Shown one piece after another: positions 1 to 6,329 of a stretch of 6,329 nucleotides of DNA. Numbering within the stretch: position 1 is the first letter of the stretch; each line of letters begins with the position of its first letter. A program made the position numbers and the translations under genes. A model generated the notes under the pieces. It was not told the origin of the DNA. It was given only the letters and a program-made list of their open reading frames with translations, and did not search any database. This DNA comes from Candidatus Palibaumannia cicadellinicola (GTDB lineage Bacteria; Pseudomonadota; Gammaproteobacteria; Enterobacterales; Enterobacteriaceae): assembly GCF_002855795.1 (NCBI RefSeq), contig NZ_NJPO01000013.1, positions 1 to 6,329 on the forward strand, read 5' to 3'.

Positions 1-106
1 TGTTATTAACCGGCGATTTCCGAATGGGAAAACCCGATATAAAATATCTTTATATCATTATTAAGTAAATTCATAGCTTAATAAAGCTAACCAGGAGAAC
101 TGAAAC
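1..106 (+). rRNA. Partial 23S rRNA, 5' domain fragment
   Basis: This stretch matches the 5' domain of enterobacterial 23S rRNA, about E. coli positions 98-198. The conserved block AACCGGCGATTTCCGAATGG is present near position 10, and GGAGAACTGAAAC near the end. Helices are preserved despite sequence change: positions 36-43 pair perfectly with 49-56 (the AT-rich counterpart of the E. coli 131-148 hairpin), and 60-65 pair with 77-82, where the C-G pair of E. coli (157-169) has become G-C. This shows descent from a functional rRNA gene. The similarity stops at CTGAAAC (100-106), which is also the start of a grpE repeat unit; after that the sequence is coding. The 5' part of the gene lies outside the window or is absent. 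The fragment is too short to be a working rRNA. Confidence 0.9.
36..56 (+). other. Conserved 23S hairpin with replaced stem sequence
   Basis: The inverted repeat GATATAAA / TTTATATC (8 bp) encloses loop ATATC. It occupies the place of the E. coli 23S hairpin at 131-148, whose stem is GTGTGT-like. Every stem base pair is retained although most bases differ, the pattern expected of an rRNA drifting towards AT under structural constraint. Confidence 0.75.
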
Positions 107-245
107 TGCTGAAGTCGTACCTGAAACGACTGAAGTAGTACCTGAAACTGCTGAAGTAGTACCTGAAACGACTGAAGTCGTACCTGAAACTACTGAAGTA
201 ACACCTGAAACTGCTGAAGTAGGGCCTGAAACGGTAGAAGTAGAA
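100..245 (+). repeat. 21-bp in-frame tandem repeat in the grpE N-terminal region
   Basis: There are seven adjacent 21-bp units of consensus CCTGAAAC(T/G)(G/A)CTGAAGTAGTA. The first (100-119) lacks one base at its left edge. Five follow at 120-140, 141-161, 162-182, 183-203 and 204-224, and a degenerate one at 225-245. Translated they read [49 protein letters not shown]. The first four alternate A/T, suggesting duplication of a 42-bp double unit. The rightmost copies are the most diverged. Every unit length is a multiple of three, so copy-number change would keep frame. The true number of copies is unknown because the array abuts the 23S junction and could be collapsed or truncated. Confidence 0.95.
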
Positions 246-734
246 GTTGTTGCTCCTAAAGATGAGCGTATTAAAGAACTAGAAGTAGAACTAGCACAGA
301 TACAGCAGCGCGAGCGAGATAGTTTACTACGCGCTAAGGCAGAAATAGAGAACATGCGCCGCCGCAGCCAGATTGAAGTAGAAAAAGCCTACAAATTTTC
401 TCTAGAACGTTTGGCTAGTGAATTACTACCGGTAATTGATAATTTAGAGCGCGCATTAGAAATGTCAGATAAATCTAATAGCGATCTTGCTTCTACCATT
501 GAAGGTATTGAGTTAACATTAAAATCACTGCTGGATGCAGTACGTAAATTTGGTCTAGAAGTTGTGAGTGAAACTAACATTCCATTTAATCCGGATGTAC
601 ATCAGGCTATCACCATGCAGGAATCTGAAGAACATGAACCGAATCATGTCATAATAGTTATGCAAAAAGGCTATATTCTTAATGGGCGTCTTATTCGCCC
701 CGCTATGGTAACAGTATCTAAAGCAAAAATTTGA
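102..734 (+). CDS. grpE: GrpE, nucleotide exchange factor of DnaK (5' end missing)
   Basis: GrpE releases ADP from DnaK in the cytosolic DnaK-DnaJ chaperone cycle. The reading frame is open from about position 69 to the TGA at 732-734 but contains no start codon before the internal ATG at 354, which lies inside the conserved body. Segments in order: a disordered tail of repeated PET(A/T)EVV heptapeptides (about 100-245); the long coiled-coil helix beginning near [11 protein letters not shown] (about 250) and running through [19 protein letters not shown]; the four-helix dimer region with [14 protein letters not shown]; and the C-terminal beta-wing domain ending HQAITM...[24 protein letters not shown]. 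From the coiled coil onward it aligns with E. coli GrpE with essentially no gaps. E. coli GrpE (197 aa) also has an acidic, proline-containing tail, but not this repeat. The true N-terminus and promoter have been replaced by 23S sequence. It converges with ung and is followed by a hairpin terminator. Confidence 0.93.
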   Translation, partial: ETAEVVPETTEVVPETAEVVPETTEVVPETTEVTPETAEVGPETVEVEVVAPKDERIKELEVELAQIQQRERDSLLRAKAEIENMRRRSQIEVEKAYKFSLERLASELLPVIDNLERALEMSDKSNSDLASTIEGIELTLKSLLDAVRKFGLEVVSETNIPFNPDVHQAITMQESEEHEPNHVIIVMQKGYILNGRLIRPAMVTVSKAKI

Positions 735-768
735 TGTCTTTTGACTATCTGACCAAACCAAAGATATG

Positions 769-787
769 CTACCACTCTGGTAGTTTT
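769..787 (+). terminator. Rho-independent terminator of grpE
   Basis: CTACCA (769-774) pairs perfectly with TGGTAG (778-783) around a CTC loop, followed by TTTT (784-787). It lies 34 bases after the grpE stop codon. On the other strand the hairpin is not followed by a T run, so it serves grpE rather than ung. The stem overlaps the last codons and stop of the ung remnant. The stem is only 6 bp, so strength may be modest. Confidence 0.65.
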
Positions 788-1281
788 GGCTCCCAGTCGA
801 TGGGACTTTTACCTTGTTGTTTTAGCAGAGCATTAACTTTTGAGAAGTGATGGCATCTAATAAAGCTGCGATGCGCGGACAACGGAGATGGGTGTGATGC
901 TCTCAGATCGTATTGAGCAGCATTATTCCCTGTTTTGCCCAACTTTGCAAACAACCGTGTTGTGGTATAATAAACCCAGGGATATCGTTCGCAAGCTCTT
1001 TGTAAATATTGATTAGTGATGGTGGGGCTGGTACACCAGGCGGGACAGAGAATGATAAACCATGGGCCTGCTTAGGTCCTAGATAGGGATCTTGACCGAG
1101 GATCACGACTTTAATAAGGTTTAGTTCAGTGAGGTAAAAAGCGTTAAATACATCTTTCTGCTGCGGATAAACGATAACGCCTGCTGCTCGTTCTCTAGCT
1201 ATAAGAGCTAATATTTTCTGAAAATAAAGCTGTTTTTTTTCCTCTGACAAAATATGCAGCCAATTCATCTGTTTTTGCCAT
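769..1281 (-). pseudogene. ung: Uracil-DNA glycosylase remnant (internal deletion and frameshift)
   Basis: Ung removes uracil from DNA as the first step of base excision repair. The N-terminal part (from 1268) aligns with E. coli Ung (229 aa) and includes the water-activating loop GQDPY (Asp64) and the uracil-reading Asn in LLNT (Asn123). It then hits TGA at 903-905. The downstream part is in another frame: [11 protein letters not shown] (motif with His187) to a TAG at 769-771. About 58 codons between LLNT and the HPSPLS motif are missing, with a length not divisible by three. The His after GQDPY in E. coli (His67) is Leu here. A Shine-Dalgarno-like AGGAAGAG (1286-1293) is properly spaced for the ATG at 1281, whose first codons read MAKTDEL, similar to the E. 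coli start, but that frame is shifted relative to [11 protein letters not shown] from 1268. A second lesion near the 5' end is therefore likely. Catalytic activity is very unlikely. Sequencing or assembly error is the alternative. Confidence 0.9.
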
Positions 1282-1285
1282 TCTT

Positions 1286-1293
1286 CTCTTCCT
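1286..1293 (-). promoter_or_regulatory. Ribosome binding site of ung
   Basis: Reading on the minus strand, AGGAAGAG lies with its AGGA 8 bases before the ATG at 1281. It is 21 bases from the ATG at 1268, too far for normal use. It therefore points to 1281 as the ancestral ung start, in a frame that no longer joins the rest of the gene. Confidence 0.55.
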
Positions 1294-1324
1294 GTACGTA
1301 AAGAACACTAATGTTTTTGACCAC

Positions 1325-1341
1325 TAAGTATTTATTACTTA
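1325..1341. repeat. AT-rich inverted repeat between nadB and ung
   Basis: TAAGTA (1325-1330) and TACTTA (1336-1341) form a perfect 6-bp stem around TTTAT. A weaker 5-bp pair (1345-1349 with 1358-1362) overlaps the nadB stop codon. Neither is followed by a T run on the minus strand, so a terminator for nadB is not well supported. It may be chance in AT-rich spacer or an mRNA 3' end structure. Confidence 0.3.
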
Positions 1342-1359
1342 ATGTAGTAAATATATCTA

Positions 1360-3018
1360 CTAATTTGATCCTTCTTCGTAGTGATAGCCTTCCCTCCTTC
1401 CTGGTTGTAGAATCGTTGGTTGGGGGTTGGGCTGCATAGTAGGATAATCTAGCGTATAATGTAAACCACGGCTCTCTTTGCGTTGTAGTGCACTTTTCAC
1501 AATCAGACTAGCTACTTGAAGCAGATTACGGACTTCTAGCGAAGTATTGGATATGCTCAAATTAGAGTAATACTCATCCATTTGATTAGTAAGGAAGTTA
1601 ATGCGATACAGTGCACTCTCTAGCCGTTTAGTGGTACGCACTATACCAACATCATCCCACATCAATAGCCGCAGTTCTTGCCCGTTTTGCTGCAAGATTA
1701 TCTTTTCACTATCATTACTGTTGCTAACAAAGCTACAGCTGTCATTCCAATAAGGCAATTCGTGTGCTTGTTTAACGACAGTTGGTAACCGGCGTAAAAT
1801 ATCTACAGACGCAGTCCAGCCATAGACTAGGCACTCTAGCAGTGAGTTAGACGCCAGTCTATTAGCGCCGTGTAGACCAGTATAGCTTACTTCGCCAATA
1901 GCGTACAATCCGTCTAGATCTGTACGACCATGTTTATCTACCATGACACCCCCGCAGGTATAGTGCGCCGCGGGAACGATAGGAATAGGTTGGCTAGTTA
2001 AATCTATATTTAGCGTACGTAGCTTGTCATAGATAGTAGGAAAATGATTGCGAATAAAATGTTTAGGCCGATAGCTGATATCTAAATACATGCATTCTGC
2101 CCCTAAACGTCTCATTTCGTGGTCGATAGCGCGCGTAACGATATCTCTAGGTGCTAATTCAGCGCGTAAGTCAAAATCAGGCATAAAACGGCTGCCATCA
2201 GGCCGATAGAGGTAAGCCCCTTCGCCACGTAGCGCTTCTGTCAACAGAAAATTGGGCGCCTGCGGATGGAATAATGAAGTGGGGTGAAACTGATTAAATT
2301 CCAGATTTGCTACTCTACACCCAGCACGCCAGGCCATGGCAATACCGTCACCAGATGATATATCCGGATTAGTAGTATATTGATAAACTTTAGAAGCGCC
2401 GCCTGTTGCTAGCACAACAGCGGCACAAGCGTAGCACCGTTCCATCTTTTCTAGCGATCGGTTCCAGATATAAGTACCAACCACCCGGCGGGTACCGCAC
2501 AGACCAAGAGTATTAGAAGTTACGAGATCTACAGCGTTGCAGCCTTCTATGATATGAATATTGGGATGGAGCGTAGCCTTATGAATAAGAATGGTTTCTA
2601 TGGCTTTGCCAGTAGCATCGGCAGCATGTAATACACGGCGATAACTATGGCCTCCTTCTCTGGTAAGATGATAACGCGTGTTGGGCAAGGCGGGATTCTC
2701 TACATCGAACAGTACACCTTGCTGGACTAACCACTCAACACAATGGCGAGCATTACCTACGATAAATTCTACCACTTCGCGATCGCAGAGGCCAGCACCG
2801 GCCCGCAAGGTATCTTCTACATGATAATTTATACTGTCGTTATCCTCAAACACCGCGGCTATGCCGCCCTGAGCATACCAAGTGGAGCTATTATTTAATA
2901 AATCTTTGCTGAGGATCATAACTTTGCAGTGTCCAGCGAGACGAAGCGCCAGCGATAAACCTGCTGCACCACTGCCGATGATTAGTACGTCAGTGACATA
3001 TTCAGTTAATGGTTGCAT
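1360..3018 (-). CDS. nadB: L-aspartate oxidase (NAD biosynthesis)
   Basis: NadB oxidises L-aspartate to iminoaspartate with FAD, using oxygen or fumarate as acceptor; quinolinate synthase NadA then condenses the product with dihydroxyacetone phosphate. The protein is 552 aa against 540 in E. coli and is colinear from the first residue. Visible features: the Rossmann FAD-binding motif [18 protein letters not shown] (residues 11-28); [22 protein letters not shown] with the active-site Glu near 121; [32 protein letters not shown] with the His near 245; [15 protein letters not shown] with the Arg near 291; [13 protein letters not shown] with the His near 352; and the C-terminal FAD-contact segment [25 protein letters not shown]. 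The C-terminal helical domain keeps [14 protein letters not shown] and [14 protein letters not shown]. All recognisable active-site residues are intact, so it appears functional. The tail is about 10 residues longer than in E. coli. No strong Shine-Dalgarno sequence, promoter or NadR box is visible upstream. nadA is not in the window. Confidence 0.97.
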   Translation of the reverse strand: MQPLTEYVTDVLIIGSGAAGLSLALRLAGHCKVMILSKDLLNNSSTWYAQGGIAAVFEDNDSINYHVEDTLRAGAGLCDREVVEFIVGNARHCVEWLVQQGVLFDVENPALPNTRYHLTREGGHSYRRVLHAADATGKAIETILIHKATLHPNIHIIEGCNAVDLVTSNTLGLCGTRRVVGTYIWNRSLEKMERCYACAAVVLATGGASKVYQYTTNPDISSGDGIAMAWRAGCRVANLEFNQFHPTSLFHPQAPNFLLTEALRGEGAYLYRPDGSRFMPDFDLRAELAPRDIVTRAIDHEMRRLGAECMYLDISYRPKHFIRNHFPTIYDKLRTLNIDLTSQPIPIVPAAHYTCGGVMVDKHGRTDLDGLYAIGEVSYTGLHGANRLASNSLLECLVYGWTASVDILRRLPTVVKQAHELPYWNDSCSFVSNSNDSEKIILQQNGQELRLLMWDDVGIVRTTKRLESALYRINFLTNQMDEYYSNLSISNTSLEVRNLLQVASLIVKSALQRKESRGLHYTLDYPTMQPNPQPTILQPGRREGYHYEEGSN

Positions 3019-3132
3019 AATGAACTAGTTATCTTTGCTCGTATACTAATACTGATGTTAACACCTAATCTCTGCGGTATGAATCATTTTTAACCTTTAA
3101 TTGACTTACGCATAAATAACATAATGATTAAA

Positions 3133-3149
3133 GCGTGCTAGTATCACGC
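3133..3149 (-). terminator. Possible terminator after tRNA-Ile
   Basis: On the minus strand GCGTG pairs with CACGC around a 7-base loop (ATACTAG) and is followed by TTTAAT. It lies 77 bases after the tRNA. The stem is only 5 bp and the T run is interrupted, so it could equally be chance. If it does not terminate, tRNA transcripts could run on into nadB. Confidence 0.35.
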
Positions 3150-3225
3150 AAAAGCAAAGGTGGTAAGGTGTATGGAGTATGCAAGATATGCTATATGCTT
3201 GGTTAAAATGTAATTAGCATCTATT

Positions 3226-3301
3226 TGGTGGCCCCTGCTGGAATTGAACCAGCGATCAAACGATTATGAGTCGCCTGCTCTAACCACTGAGCTAAGGGGC
3301 C
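3226..3301 (-). tRNA. ileX: tRNA-Ile (CAU, lysidine-modified), AUA decoder
   Basis: This is a 76-nt cloverleaf with encoded CCA. The acceptor stem GGCCCCU pairs with AGGGGCC, the D arm is GCUC/GAGC, the T arm is GCUGG-UUCAAUU-CCAGC, and the discriminator base is A. The anticodon loop CUCAUAA has CAU at 34-36. The sequence is nearly identical to E. coli ileX, not to initiator or elongator tRNA-Met. C34 is therefore expected to be converted to lysidine by TilS so that it reads AUA and is charged with isoleucine. The anticodon stem GGCGA/UCGUU has two adjacent G-U pairs at its outer end; E. coli has one. Its place downstream of rpoD matches E. coli. It has its own promoter. Confidence 0.95.
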
Positions 3302-3314
3302 AAGTCAGCAGTGA

Positions 3315-3343
3315 ATTATAAAGAGTGCCGCTAAACTGGTCCA
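3315..3343 (-). promoter_or_regulatory. Sigma-70 promoter of tRNA-Ile
   Basis: The -10 box is a perfect TATAAT (3315-3320), the -35 box TGGACC (3338-3343) matches TTGACA at four of six positions, and the spacer is exactly 17 bases. The predicted start, near 3308, is about 7 bases before the mature tRNA 5' end. It sits between rpoD and the tRNA, so the tRNA need not depend on read-through from rpoD. Confidence 0.7.
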
Positions 3344-3397
3344 TAGTTTTTTTATCATATTGATGATTTATCTAGCAGTAGCAGAGCAGGTATAGTT

Positions 3398-5254
3398 TTA
3401 ATCATCTAAAAAGCTACGGAGTACTTCAGAGCGGCTGGGATGCCGTAATTTCCGCAATGCCTTGGCTTCAATTTGTCGGATACGTTCACGGGTTACGTCA
3501 AATTGTTTTCCTACTTCTTCTAATGTATGGTCAGTATTCATATCGATGCCGAAACGCATACGTAGTACCTTCGCTTCACGAGCTGTCAGACCAGCTAGCA
3601 CGTCATGAGTAGCAGAACGGAGGCTTTCAGAAGTAGCTGATTCTAGAGGAAGCTCTAGGGTCGTATCTTCAATAAAATCACCTAGATGTGAATCTTCATC
3701 GTCGCCGATAGGCGTTTCCATAGATAGAGGCTCTTTAGCTATCTTTAGTACCTTACGAATTTTGTCTTCTGGCATGAGCATACGTTCAGCTAGCTCTTCT
3801 GGTGTAGGTTCTCGTCCTATTTCTTGTAACATTTGTCGGGAAATACGATTGAGCTTGTTAATAGTCTCAATCATATGTACTGGAATACGGATAGTGCGTG
3901 CCTGATCCGCAATAGAGCGAGTGATAGCCTGGCGGATCCACCAGGTAGCATAGGTAGAAAACTTATAGCCACGGCGGTATTCAAATTTATCTACCGCCTT
4001 CATTAGACCAATATTGCCTTCCTGGATCAAATCAAGAAACTGTAGACCGCGGTTGGTATATTTTTTTGCGATAGAAATAACCAGCCGCAAGTTTGCTTCA
4101 ACCATCTCTTTTTTGGCACGACGAGCTTTAGCTTCGCCGATTGACATACGACGATTAATTTCCTTTACCTGTTCAATACTCAGGCCAGTTTCTTCTTCGA
4201 TTTGACGTAGTTTTGTCAGGCTACTACGTACGTCTTCATTTACCTTATGTAGTTTTTCAGACCATGGTTTGTTCATTGTAAGAGCGATTTGAAACCAGGT
4301 TTCACTGGTTTCATTACCGGCAAAGAGCTTAACAAAGATTTTCTTCGGCATTTTGCTGATTTCTACGCATAGCTTCATGATCAAACGTTCTTGAGTACGT
4401 ACTCGATCCATCATAGCGCGCATGTTCTTAACTAAATAGTCGAACTGTTTTGGTACTAAATGAAACTGTTTGAAGATGTCAGATAGCTTAATAATTTCTT
4501 CTAATGCTTGGGTATGATTGCGGCCCTTGTGGTTAATAATATTACAGGTTATTTGATATTGTTCTTGTAACTCGATAAATTTCTGGTGGGCAAGTTCAGG
4601 ATCAATGCAACTATCTTCGTTGGTATGATCGTTATGATCGTCATCGACGTCCTCTTCTTCTTCGTCCTCGTTAATCTCTGAGGACAGTTCTGAACTAATA
4701 TGGCGAGGGCGAATGTTTGACGCCATGTCTACTTCTTCTACATGAGCATCGACGAAATCTGTGATGAGATCTGATAAACGAGCTTCACCGGATTTGACGC
4801 GGTCGTACTGTTTTAGTAGATAAGTGATAGCCTCAGGATACTCAGCTACAGAGCACTGCACCTGATTAATACCATCTTCGATACGTTTAGCGATATCAAT
4901 TTCGCCTTCGCGGGTCAGTAGCTCCACAGTACCCATTTCACGCATATACATGCGCACAGGATCGGTAGTACGCCCAATTTCTGACTCCACACTGGACAGT
5001 ACCTGGGCTGCTGCTTCTGCAGCATCTTCATCAGTATCAGAGGTCGTTTCAGCTAAAAGAAGGTCATCAGCATCTGGTGCTTCTTCCATAACTTTGATGC
5101 CCATATCATTAATCATCTGGATGATATCTTCTATCTGATCTGAGTCAATAATATCTTCCGGTAGGTGGTCGTTGACTTCAGCAAAAGTCAAATAGCCTTG
5201 CTCCTTACCACGCGTGACAAGTAACTTTAGCTGTGAATGCTGGTTTTGTTCCAT
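3398..5254 (-). CDS. rpoD: RNA polymerase primary sigma factor (sigma-70)
   Basis: RpoD directs core RNA polymerase to housekeeping promoters. From the ATG at 5254 the protein is 618 aa (E. coli 613) and begins [20 protein letters not shown]. An upstream in-frame ATG at 5272 would add only MCGYLV, which the family lacks, so I chose 5254. Order of parts: region 1.1 (residues 1-80); region 1.2 with [19 protein letters not shown]; the non-conserved region with a very acidic stretch ([12 protein letters not shown]...); region 2 with [42 protein letters not shown] and the -10-recognising [17 protein letters not shown]; region 3 with [16 protein letters not shown]; region 4.2 helix-turn-helix [27 protein letters not shown]. 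The DNA- and core-binding regions are almost unchanged from E. coli; divergence is limited mainly to the acidic non-conserved region. It lies 30 bases after dnaG, presumably in one operon. The Shine-Dalgarno is weak (GTGGA about 10 bases upstream). It looks fully functional. Confidence 0.98.
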   Translation of the reverse strand: MEQNQHSQLKLLVTRGKEQGYLTFAEVNDHLPEDIIDSDQIEDIIQMINDMGIKVMEEAPDADDLLLAETTSDTDEDAAEAAAQVLSSVESEIGRTTDPVRMYMREMGTVELLTREGEIDIAKRIEDGINQVQCSVAEYPEAITYLLKQYDRVKSGEARLSDLITDFVDAHVEEVDMASNIRPRHISSELSSEINEDEEEEDVDDDHNDHTNEDSCIDPELAHQKFIELQEQYQITCNIINHKGRNHTQALEEIIKLSDIFKQFHLVPKQFDYLVKNMRAMMDRVRTQERLIMKLCVEISKMPKKIFVKLFAGNETSETWFQIALTMNKPWSEKLHKVNEDVRSSLTKLRQIEEETGLSIEQVKEINRRMSIGEAKARRAKKEMVEANLRLVISIAKKYTNRGLQFLDLIQEGNIGLMKAVDKFEYRRGYKFSTYATWWIRQAITRSIADQARTIRIPVHMIETINKLNRISRQMLQEIGREPTPEELAERMLMPEDKIRKVLKIAKEPLSMETPIGDDEDSHLGDFIEDTTLELPLESATSESLRSATHDVLAGLTAREAKVLRMRFGIDMNTDHTLEEVGKQFDVTRERIRQIEAKALRKLRHPSRSEVLRSFLDD

Positions 5255-5284
5255 AACAAGGTATCCACACATCAGAGTAACATG

Positions 5285-6258
5285 CTATTTGATTGATTTT
5301 TTTTTTGCTAATGCTTGATTAAGCGACCACAGTTCTTTACGCTCTTTAGTAGTAAGACCATGCGTTCGGTCTAGAGCAATTAGCGCTTCTTGGCGTTGTT
5401 CAAGTATTGAGTTGTACAAACTAGTCAATGCATCAACAAAAGTTTTTTCGATCATATCTTCTATGATCATGTGGTTCCAGGTTACTAAAGTTTCAAGTTG
5501 TAAATAAAATTTATTATTACGATTCAGTTCTAATAATTGTCCAGTAGTTAACCATGGCTGTCTTTGGCAAATTTTCACTAAGTGAATAAATAGTGTTACT
5601 CCGGGCTGTTTAGCTTGCTCTAACCCCTTAATTATCGGCACTAAAGCGGAAAGCCATGGATTTTGTATTAGTAATCCGGTCAGAATACGCATAGTAGTGC
5701 ATTTGATTCGTGGCTGTAGCCAAATATATGTTTGTTGCATTACTTTCTGATTCTGAGTAGGAGGAAGCAGTTTGTCTAGCTGGCTATCGTCAATAAGTCC
5801 AAGTTTCTGACCTAATTGCTGTCGAAGAAACATACGTAGGATACTCCCTGGTATTTTACGGATCAGAGGTAATGCCAGTGCACTAAGTTTAGCACGACCG
5901 TCTAGATGACTAAGGTCAACCTGCTGCATTAATGTTTCAAACAAAAATTGCGATAACGGCTGCGCCTGTTCAATGCATTGTTCGAAGGCTTTCTTACCAA
6001 TTTTACGCACTAGCGTATCAGGGTCTTCACCCTCAGACAAAAACATAAAGCGTAATTCCCTACCATCGATCAGGTAGGGAAGGGCCTTTTCTAGTGTTCT
6101 CCAGGCTGCTTCTTGTCCTGCACGATCGCCATCATAACAACAAATCACTTGATGGGTAGTGCGATACAGCAACTGAATATGTTCGGTAGTTGTTGTGGTA
6201 CCAAGGGACGCGACTGCATAATCAATACCGAACTGCGTCAGAGTTACCACATCCATAT
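5285..6258 (-). CDS. dnaG: DNA primase, C-terminal part only (5' truncated)
   Basis: DnaG synthesises RNA primers at the replication fork, recruited by DnaB helicase. Only about the last 314 residues of the usual 581 are present, starting at MDVV of the conserved EGYMDVV TOPRIM motif (E. coli about Met268). The zinc-binding domain, the first half of the polymerase domain and the catalytic Glu265 are missing. Retained are the TOPRIM metal-binding motif CCYDGDRAGQ (E. coli Asp309 and Asp311), GEDPDTLVRK, and the whole C-terminal helicase-interaction domain ending LTTKERKELWSLNQALAKKK. The frame is otherwise uninterrupted to TAG at 5285-5287. Upstream the sequence becomes 23S rRNA; a GTG at 6260-6262 could by chance open the frame (VDMDVV) but is not a native start. 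A run of ten A encodes the final lysines. The fragment cannot prime DNA by itself; a complete dnaG must exist elsewhere, or this end is an assembly chimera. rpoD follows 30 bases downstream. Confidence 0.94.

Positions 6259-6329
<71 letters not shown>

Noticed and set aside
100..245. The 21-bp direct repeats as a CRISPR array or regulatory iterons
   Set aside because: The units are directly adjacent with no spacers, stay in the grpE reading frame and translate to a regular heptapeptide.
71..355. Minus-strand open frame opposite grpE with a serine/valine repeat
   Set aside because: It is the mirror of the grpE repeat; it has no homology and crosses the 23S boundary.
354..734. ATG at 354 as the true grpE start
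   Set aside because: It falls within the conserved coiled coil (AEIENMRRR), corresponds to an internal Leu in E. coli GrpE, and the open frame with clear homology continues upstream.
3056..3063. TGTTAACA palindrome upstream of nadB as a NadR operator
   Set aside because: The known E. coli NadR site is TGTTTA-N6-TAAACA; this 8-base palindrome lacks the spacing and could occur by chance.
3101..3129. TTGACT on the + strand as a -35 box
   Set aside because: No good -10 hexamer at 16-18 bases and no + strand gene downstream.
3354..3367. ATCAT/ATGAT inverted repeat between rpoD and the tRNA as an rpoD terminator
   Set aside because: The stem is 5 bp of mostly A-T pairs, and on the minus strand it is followed by A rather than T residues.
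4014..5138. Short + strand open frames inside rpoD
   Set aside because: Antisense shadows of a highly conserved gene with no ribosome site or recognisable product.
5255..5272. Upstream in-frame start for rpoD adding MCGYLV
   Set aside because: RpoD orthologues begin at the MEQN-equivalent Met; the extra residues have no family counterpart.

Overview
The window looks like a piece of the reduced genome of a gammaproteobacterial insect endosymbiont related to Enterobacterales. RpoD, NadB, DnaG, GrpE, the Ung remnant and the tRNA are all clear orthologues of E. coli genes. The base composition is moderately AT-rich by eye. One DNA repair gene is a pseudogene, and two blocks that lie about half a megabase apart in E. 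coli are adjacent here. A Sodalis-allied or mealybug-type co-symbiont would fit, but that placement is inference.

Layout from left to right: (1) positions 1-106 are a fragment of the 5' domain of 23S rRNA, + strand, running straight into (2) grpE (+), which has lost its start codon and begins inside a 21-bp tandem repeat encoding PET(A/T)EVV heptapeptides. A rho-independent terminator follows grpE. (3) A broken ung gene (-) converges on grpE. (4) nadB (-) is complete. (5) tRNA-Ile with a CAU anticodon (-) has a good sigma-70 promoter in front of it. (6) rpoD (-) is complete. (7) dnaG (-) is truncated at its 5' end. (8) The last 71 bases are a second 23S rRNA fragment (domain II, - strand), fused directly to the dnaG remnant.

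The dnaG-rpoD-tRNA-Ile(CAU) order is the E. coli macromolecular-synthesis region. The nadB-ung-grpE order and orientations match a second E. coli neighbourhood with the intervening genes removed. The gene products cover replication priming, housekeeping transcription, decoding of AUA, the first step of de novo NAD synthesis and DnaK nucleotide exchange.

The most unusual observation is that both ends pass from an essential protein gene into 23S rRNA at short sequence similarities. The 23S pieces keep compensated helices, so they derive from a functional rRNA gene. An artefact (chimeric contig ends) is the most economical explanation, but a true rearrangement cannot be excluded from this sequence alone. 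The biologically interesting signals that do not depend on the ends are the grpE heptad-repeat tail and the eroded ung. I see no CRISPR array, mobile element or defence or secretion system. No gap of more than 300 bases lacks a gene.
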